This document shows positions 25,665 to 30,367 of a DNA stretch of 30,367 nucleotides, piece after piece. Source of the DNA: UBA4416 sp046345275 (lineage in GTDB: Bacteria; Bacteroidota; Bacteroidia; B-17B0; Aurantibacillaceae). Positions within the stretch are counted from its first letter, which is position 1; every line of letters begins with the position of its first letter. The stretch spans positions 1 to 30,367 of the forward strand of contig JBKDJY010000022.1 in the NCBI GenBank assembly GCA_046345275.1, written 5' to 3'. The position numbers and the translations under genes were made by a program. The notes beneath the pieces are model-generated. The model searched no databases, was not told where the DNA came from, and was given only the letters and a program-made list of their open reading frames with translations.

Positions 25665-26333
25665 CTATTCATTAAAATCAATGTGCTTTCCTGCTGTTCC
25701 CCTTAATCGGTACCAAAAACTTTGAGTTTCGGTAATGGGTTTAAAATATGGTATTTTAAGAGATTGATATTCTATTTGAGGAGTGCGATGTTCTAATGTT
25801 TTTAAAGTATCAAACAATACTGGCAAATATTTTAAATCTTTCATTCTTCTTTTTCCAAAAGGATAAAGCATTCGTGTTTGAAAAGGGTCCGTTGCCAAGG
25901 CAATGTTTTGCAATCCTAGTTTTTTTGCTAATTTGTAACTGTACCAAGCATTTTCAGTACTGTGTTGTGCCCTATCTTCAACGATAATGTCCTGCTCTGG
26001 AATGCCAAAAGCAATGGCATACTGTTTCATGATTTTCGCTTCCACATAAGGGCTATAAACTGCGCCACCACTCATGATGATTTTTTGTGTGTACCCTTTT
26101 TTGTACAAATGAATGCCCCAAAGCACGCGCATTTTCATTGTTAAATCCCAAGCCGAATCAATAAACGGAACGCCAGGAACAATAACCGCATCGTAAGTTT
26201 TATAAGCTAGGAAAGCTCTCTTGGTTAATTTTTTTGTGGATGGTTGAAATAATAAACAAGAATTAAATATGGTGGTAATGAGCAGTAATAGTGCAAAATA
26301 AACTAATTTATTATTGGTAAAAGTTTTGCTCAT
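25665..26333 (-). CDS. YdcF/DUF218-family lipoprotein
   Basis: DUF218 proteins (YdcF, SanA, ElyC) are envelope-associated proteins of unclear biochemistry, some needed for cell-wall integrity. The 222 residues begin with a lipoprotein-style signal ending IFNSC (Cys26). The domain shows YDAVIVPGVPFID (about 47-59), KKGYTQKIIMSGG (about 78-90), VEAKIMKQYAIAFGIP and the conserved EDRAQHSTENA (about 119-129), then LATDPFQTRM. It starts one base after the stop codon of the DinB-like gene, so the two are translationally coupled. Confidence 0.85.
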   Translation of the reverse strand: MSKTFTNNKLVYFALLLLITTIFNSCLLFQPSTKKLTKRAFLAYKTYDAVIVPGVPFIDSAWDLTMKMRVLWGIHLYKKGYTQKIIMSGGAVYSPYVEAKIMKQYAIAFGIPEQDIIVEDRAQHSTENAWYSYKLAKKLGLQNIALATDPFQTRMLYPFGKRRMKDLKYLPVLFDTLKTLEHRTPQIEYQSLKIPYFKPITETQSFWYRLRGTAGKHIDFNE

Positions 26334-26334
26334 T

Positions 26335-26922
26335 TTAATTGTTTGGTAAAGGGTTTTCTTTTTGATCTAAAAATTCATCCGTAAAATGTTGTTTTTCTTT
26401 TGGTTTTGAAAATTTATCTTGATTGTATATTTCTGAATTTCCTTTTGGGATTGACAATGAAACCCAATTTTTTGTACTCAACATTTTAGCTAAAAAAACA
26501 ATTTGACCTACATGATAAGGATAATTAGCCAGCTGCCTGTTAATGGCTTCAAAAACTGTGTGGCCTTGATTTCTGATGTAGATGATTTTACTTAAATCTT
26601 CTACTTTTAAACTCTTTAAAGCCTCTAATAAACATACCCAACCTTCATTCCAAAGGTTCAATAAATCTGATTTAGTTTTAATGCTATTCTCAAATTCAGC
26701 ATCTCTTTTTCTCCATTCCTTTTCTCCATCTGTTGTTAAAAAATTTGTCCAACGAGAAAGCATATTTCCATTCAAATGTTTTACAATCGTTGCAATGCTA
26801 TTGCTATCAGCATTGTATTGAAAAAACAATTTTTCTTCTTCAACTTGTTCAAAGGATTTTTCTCCGGGCATTTTGTAATACTCAAATTGTTTTATCACTC
26901 CTTTTAAATAATCTATTTGCAT
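26335..26922 (-). CDS. DinB-like protein (DUF1572)
   Basis: DinB-superfamily proteins are four-helix bundles with a metal site formed by three His; many act as bacillithiol- or mycothiol-dependent transferases, but most are unassigned. The 195 residues carry the group pattern: SIATIVKHLNGNMLSRW with a first His near residue 49, a central WNEGWVCLLEAL helix and NYPYHVGQIVFLAKML with the C-terminal His. The third ligand is not obvious to me. The ATG at 26922-26920 is preceded by an AT-rich leader. It is the first gene of a two-gene unit with the YdcF-like lipoprotein and is divergent from recQ. Confidence 0.85.
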   Translation of the reverse strand: MQIDYLKGVIKQFEYYKMPGEKSFEQVEEEKLFFQYNADSNSIATIVKHLNGNMLSRWTNFLTTDGEKEWRKRDAEFENSIKTKSDLLNLWNEGWVCLLEALKSLKVEDLSKIIYIRNQGHTVFEAINRQLANYPYHVGQIVFLAKMLSTKNWVSLSIPKGNSEIYNQDKFSKPKEKQHFTDEFLDQKENPLPNN

Positions 26923-27033
26923 CTAAAAAATTTATCGTACGCTCTAAATATAGCAAAAAACAATAATAAGAAATGTTGTTCAAAAAAATAGAATCACAAA
27001 GGTTTAAAATTGGTAAATTAGTTTTCTAATTTT

Positions 27034-28947
27034 TTGAATTTGTCACATCAAGAAGACATATATTTTTATCTCAAAAAATATTGGGGCTTCGATGAGTTTC
27101 GTCCTTTACAAAAAGAAATTATCCTTTCAACATTAAATCATACCGACACTTTGGCTTTGTTACCAACTGGCGGAGGAAAGTCAATGTGTTTTCAAATCCC
27201 TGGATTGGTTCTTGGCGGAACGTGTTTAGTCATTTCTCCACTTATTGCCTTAATGAATGATCAAGTGAATAGTCTTAAAAATAAAGGAATAAGTGCAGTT
27301 GCCATTACATCAGCCATGAATTTTAAAGAAATTGAAATTGCTTTAAATAATTCAGCTTTGGGTCATGTGCAATTTTTATACGTTTCTCCCGAACGAATTG
27401 AAAACGAAACTTTCAGAGTACAACTATCTTATTTACCCATTAATTTAATTGCGGTAGATGAAGCACATTGTATATCACAATGGGGTTATGATTTCCGACC
27501 TAGTTATTTGAAAATAGCAGAACTGCGTGTGTATTTTCCATCCATCAACATCATTGCTTTAACTGCAAGTGCCACCAAAGATGTAGTTGATGATATTCAG
27601 CAAAAATTAAATTTTAAGAATCAAAAAATCTACAAGCAATCATTTGCTAGAAAAAATATTCGCTACGTTGTCCAATTAGAGGAAAATAAATATAATCGAC
27701 TACTTAAAATTATACACAACATAGGTGGTTCGGGTATTATTTATGTTCGTAACAGAAAAAAAACAGAAGAGATCAGCAAGTGGTTGCTTCTGCAAAAAAT
27801 AACTTCAGGCTATTACCATGCAGGCCTTAAACCTTTGGAAAGAGAAGCTCAACAAAGAAAATGGATTGACAATAAGGTTCAAGTAATTGTAGCTACCAAT
27901 GCCTTTGGCATGGGAATAGATAAAGCTGACGTTCGCTTTGTGGTTCATCTTGATTTACCAGATAGTTTAGAAACATATTTTCAAGAAGCAGGGAGAGCGG
28001 GTAGAGACGGGAAAACTGCCTATTCAACCATTTTGTGCAACGAAGGAGATATGGCTTCATTGATGGATTTTCACATCAACAATACGCCTTCCATTGAAGA
28101 CATCAAACAATGCTATCAAGCTATTTTCAATTACTTTCAAATAGCGGTAGAAACAGGAGAAGGATTAACTGTTAATTTTGATATTGACGAAATCGCTCGG
28201 AATTATAATTTAAAAGTTTTAACGCTTTATAATGCCATGAAGGCATTAGAAAAAGAAGGTTATATGACTTATTTAGATAGTTATTTTGAACCTTCCAAAG
28301 TGTTATTTAAAATGAACAAAAATGATTTATATAATTTTCAAGTGAAGTTCCCTAAGTACGATACTTTAATCAAAGTTTTACTGCGAAGCTATGGCGGTAT
28401 ATTTGAAGATTATGTTCGAATAAAAGAAAAAGACGTCGCTTATCGTTCTAAAATTTCTGACGTAGAACTAAATCAGCAATTAGAGATTCTAAATAAACAA
28501 GGCGTACTTTCATATGTACCACAAACAACGCTACCAAAACTTTTATTTTTACAAAATAGGATTAACTTAAAATTTGAAGATATTAGGTTGGTAAATTATC
28601 CTCTTTTAAAACAAAAGAATTTATTTAAAATAGAATCTGTTATTAATTATGTGCGCGAAGATAACATATGCAGGAACAGACTTTTGTTATCTTATTTTAA
28701 CGAAACAAATTCTTTTGATTGCATGTATTGTGATGTTTGTATTGAAAAACATAAAGAATTGTTGGATTCGCGCTCAGAAATGAGCATTCTTATTAAGAAA
28801 GAAGTAAAATTAAAATCCATCAGCCTTGATGAACTCATTTTGAAATTGCCGCACATTCATACTAAAAAATTAATTGAAATGGTTAATTTAATGATAGATG
28901 ATGCTGAACTCATCATGAATGATGATAAAAAATTATCTTTAAAATAA
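27034..28947 (+). CDS. recQ: ATP-dependent DNA helicase RecQ
   Basis: RecQ is a 3'-5' DNA helicase used in recombination and repair. Two RecA-like domains carry PTGGGKS (44-50), DEAH (142-145), the aromatic-rich loop CISQWGYDFRPSY (146-158), TASAT and the motif VI region QEAGRAGRDG. A winged-helix-like region (about 353-510) follows, then a four-Cys cluster (C546, C563, C566, C569). No HRDC domain follows. In E. coli RecQ the Cys cluster sits directly after the helicase core, so this is the Bacteroidota short form with a different order. No ATG is available: an in-frame TAG at 27019-27021 limits the start to TTG at 27034 or 27040. An RsmI-like gene follows after 4 bases. Confidence 0.93.
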   Translation: MNLSHQEDIYFYLKKYWGFDEFRPLQKEIILSTLNHTDTLALLPTGGGKSMCFQIPGLVLGGTCLVISPLIALMNDQVNSLKNKGISAVAITSAMNFKEIEIALNNSALGHVQFLYVSPERIENETFRVQLSYLPINLIAVDEAHCISQWGYDFRPSYLKIAELRVYFPSINIIALTASATKDVVDDIQQKLNFKNQKIYKQSFARKNIRYVVQLEENKYNRLLKIIHNIGGSGIIYVRNRKKTEEISKWLLLQKITSGYYHAGLKPLEREAQQRKWIDNKVQVIVATNAFGMGIDKADVRFVVHLDLPDSLETYFQEAGRAGRDGKTAYSTILCNEGDMASLMDFHINNTPSIEDIKQCYQAIFNYFQIAVETGEGLTVNFDIDEIARNYNLKVLTLYNAMKALEKEGYMTYLDSYFEPSKVLFKMNKNDLYNFQVKFPKYDTLIKVLLRSYGGIFEDYVRIKEKDVAYRSKISDVELNQQLEILNKQGVLSYVPQTTLPKLLFLQNRINLKFEDIRLVNYPLLKQKNLFKIESVINYVREDNICRNRLLLSYFNETNSFDCMYCDVCIEKHKELLDSRSEMSILIKKEVKLKSISLDELILKLPHIHTKKLIEMVNLMIDDAELIMNDDKKLSLK

Positions 28948-28951
28948 AAAA

Positions 28952-29662
28952 ATGTCAAAACAAGGAGTTTTATATTTAATACCTGTATCACTTGGTGATT
29001 GTGATTTGGAAAGCATTATGCCCATTCATAATTTTACCATTATTCATAAACTAAACTATTTTATTGCTGAAAATGCAAAGGAAGCAAGGGCTTTTTTGAA
29101 ACAAACAAAATACCAAGAAATAGGCAGAGCAGATATTCAAATCGTCAATCAACATACAAAAACCGAAGCATTAAATGAATATTTATTACCCATTACGAAC
29201 GGACATAATATGGGCCTAATGAGTGATGCGGGTTGCCCGGGTATTGCAGATCCTGGAGCAGAAATTATTAAACAAGCTCACCAAAAGAAAATAAAAGTTG
29301 CGCCTTTGGTTGGGCCGAGTTCCATAGTATTATCAATTATGGCAAGTGGATTTAATGGACAAAATTTTGCTTTTGTTGGGTATTTACCCATTAATAAAAT
29401 TGAACGAAATAAACGCATCAAGGCTTTAGAACAGATTGCAGTTAAACAAAAACAAGCCCAATTTTTTATTGAAACTCCTTACAGAAATTTGAGTCTATTT
29501 GAAGATTTATTAAAAACATTAAACCAAAATTCATTGTTACTTATTGCTACTAATTTAACTTTACAAAATGAAAGCATCATTGTAAAAACAATAAAAGATT
29601 GGCAAAAAACTGAAGCTCCAAGTTTTGTTAAACAACCAACCGTATTTGGCCTTTATATTTAA
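28952..29662 (+). CDS. Tetrapyrrole-methylase-fold SAM methyltransferase (RsmI-like)
   Basis: The family includes RsmI, which 2'-O-methylates C1402 of 16S rRNA. The 236 residues show LYLIPVSLGD at the N-terminus, FIAENAKEARAFLK, GLMSDAGCPGIADPGAEII (about 87-106) and PLVGPSSIVLSIMASGFNGQ. RsmI itself has TPIGNL and SDAGTPLINDPG, so this is a related but shorter paralogue seen in Bacteroidota, and the rRNA target is inferred only from the family. It follows recQ by 4 bases and precedes the DUF2339 gene by 18, indicating one operon. Confidence 0.85.
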   Translation: MSKQGVLYLIPVSLGDCDLESIMPIHNFTIIHKLNYFIAENAKEARAFLKQTKYQEIGRADIQIVNQHTKTEALNEYLLPITNGHNMGLMSDAGCPGIADPGAEIIKQAHQKKIKVAPLVGPSSIVLSIMASGFNGQNFAFVGYLPINKIERNKRIKALEQIAVKQKQAQFFIETPYRNLSLFEDLLKTLNQNSLLLIATNLTLQNESIIVKTIKDWQKTEAPSFVKQPTVFGLYI

Positions 29663-29680
29663 ACTTTAAAAAAATATCAA

Positions 29681-30250
29681 ATGGAAATTTTATTATCATT
29701 ACTCATTATTATCCTCGTTATCATATTCAATTCTAGTCAAAATAAAAAACTAGAATTATTAGAAACCAAATTAGAAAAGCTTGAAGATTACTTAAAGTTT
29801 TTAAAAAATAATTCTGAAAAGAATGCTATCGGTCAAAAAACAGAAGATCCTATAAAGGTTTCGCCTCTCATACAAAAGGCTGCACCACCTGTTGTTGTTC
29901 CTGAAAAGAAACAGATAGAACCAGACATCCCAAAAGTTAAAACTGAAGTTACAAGTCCTGAAATTCCTAAGCAGAAAGTGGTTCCTCCGCCTCAAATAAA
30001 ATATGTGCCTCAAGAAACTTGGTATGATAAGTTCAGAAAAAATAATCCCGATTTAGAAAAATTTGTAGGTGAAAATTTAGTGAGTAAAATAGGGATTGCC
30101 ATTTTAGTTATAGGCATCACTTTTTTTGTAAAGTTTGCAATTGATAAAGATTGGATTAATGAAATAGCAAGAGTTGGCATTGGTATATTGTGCGGCGTCA
30201 TTGTGTTAGGTTTTGCAAATAATACTATTAGCATATATAATTTAGTCTAA
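29681..30250 (+). pseudogene. DUF2339 membrane protein, truncated after about 180 codons
   Basis: DUF2339 proteins are multi-pass membrane proteins usually of 700-900 residues and unknown function. This frame begins normally: an N-terminal TM helix (about 2-17), a coiled coil (20-45), a Pro/Lys-rich linker (60-110), then the conserved entry to the membrane domain with LEKFVGENLVSKIGIAILVI, FFVKFAIDKDWINEIARVGIG and CGVIVLGFA. After Ala179 (codon 30215-30217) the family sequence stops; NNTISIYNLV and a stop follow, in very AT-rich DNA. A sharp change of this kind fits an insertion or rearrangement at about 30218. The remainder of the gene would lie beyond the window. Confidence 0.75.
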
Positions 30251-30281
30251 TATTAACAATTGTTTTGTTAATATTTTTTTT
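30249..30281 (+). terminator. Hairpin with U-tract just after the DUF2339 break
   Basis: AATATTAACAA (30249-30259) and TTGTTAATATT (30265-30275) form a perfect 11-bp stem with a 5-base loop, followed by six T. It would stop transcription entering from the recQ operon. A 10-bp inverted repeat, TAGTCTAATA (30243-30252) and TATTAGACTA (30288-30297), brackets it. Confidence 0.55.
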
Positions 30282-30325
30282 GATACTTATTAGACTATTA
30301 TATAAAAGCTATTTATATTTACATT

Positions 30326-30367
30326 ATGGCATACGCACTAAATATTATTATAAAAGAGACGCTTAAG
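30326..30367 (+). CDS. Start of an unidentified ORF at the window edge
   Basis: An ATG at 30326 opens 14 codons (MAYALNIIIKETLK) to the end of the window. It lies just after the hairpin that follows the DUF2339 break, so it may be the first gene of an inserted element, for example a transposase. Fourteen residues are too few to identify a family. Confidence 0.35.
   Translation, partial: MAYALNIIIKETLK

Noticed and set aside
1..30367. CRISPR arrays, tRNA or rRNA genes, prophage
   Set aside because: No regularly spaced direct repeats, no cloverleaf sequence, no rRNA-like stretch and no phage structural gene were seen.

Overview
The window reads as chromosomal DNA of a low-GC Bacteroidota (Bacteroidetes) bacterium; I would not place it more finely. 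Four things point there. Several genes lack a Shine-Dalgarno and have A-rich leaders. Two clear promoters match the Bacteroidota form TTG-N19-TAnnTTTG (before rplU and dprA). Exported proteins end their signal peptides in FAQ or in an NSC lipobox. The gene families are typical: DUF7948, fused E1 alpha/beta, a TPR/PD40 envelope protein, a two-component-regulator propeller fused to SpoIIE, a type IX secretion sorting-domain remnant, and DUF2339.

Layout. 1-887 (-) is the N-terminal part of a large exported DUF7948 protein that runs off the window. 888-1419 is a divergent intergenic region with two strong inverted repeats. 1420-3045 (+) is a YbiT-type ABC-F ATPase facing a fused 2-oxoacid dehydrogenase E1 (3154-5154, -). 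A minus-strand block follows: M23 endopeptidase, rpmA, rplU and an EamA transporter. 8545-14536 (+) holds a TPR/PD40/SPOR envelope protein and then the tight cluster aspS, TSUP permease, mltG. Next are a Bax-inhibitor-1 protein (-), dprA (+) and a queuosine-precursor transporter (-).

The most interesting block is 17370-22539 (+). It has a giant membrane sensor (signal peptide, beta-propeller, Y_Y_Y domain, TM, coiled coil, SpoIIE/PP2C phosphatase), an uncharacterised lipoprotein, a SiaB-like kinase (DUF6272) and a SiaC-like phosphoprotein (DUF1987) with Thr at position 68. This looks like a Sia-type phosphatase/kinase/phosphoprotein switch without the SiaD diguanylate cyclase, wired to an outside-facing sensor. 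The output is unknown.

22540-25664 looks decayed. It holds two out-of-frame pieces of a type IX secretion C-terminal sorting domain (-), an intact DsbA/SpxH-like thioredoxin-fold protein, and a DUF2268-type zinc protease gene whose signal peptide is out of frame by one T in a T run. 25665-26922 (-) is a DinB-like/YdcF-like pair. 27034-30250 (+) is recQ (TTG start), an RsmI-like methyltransferase and a DUF2339 membrane protein that breaks off abruptly about residue 180. A U-tract hairpin and the first codons of another ORF follow, consistent with a mobile element inserted at the window edge.

No rRNA, tRNA, CRISPR array or complete insertion sequence was recognised. All family assignments are from reading the protein sequences, not from database searches.
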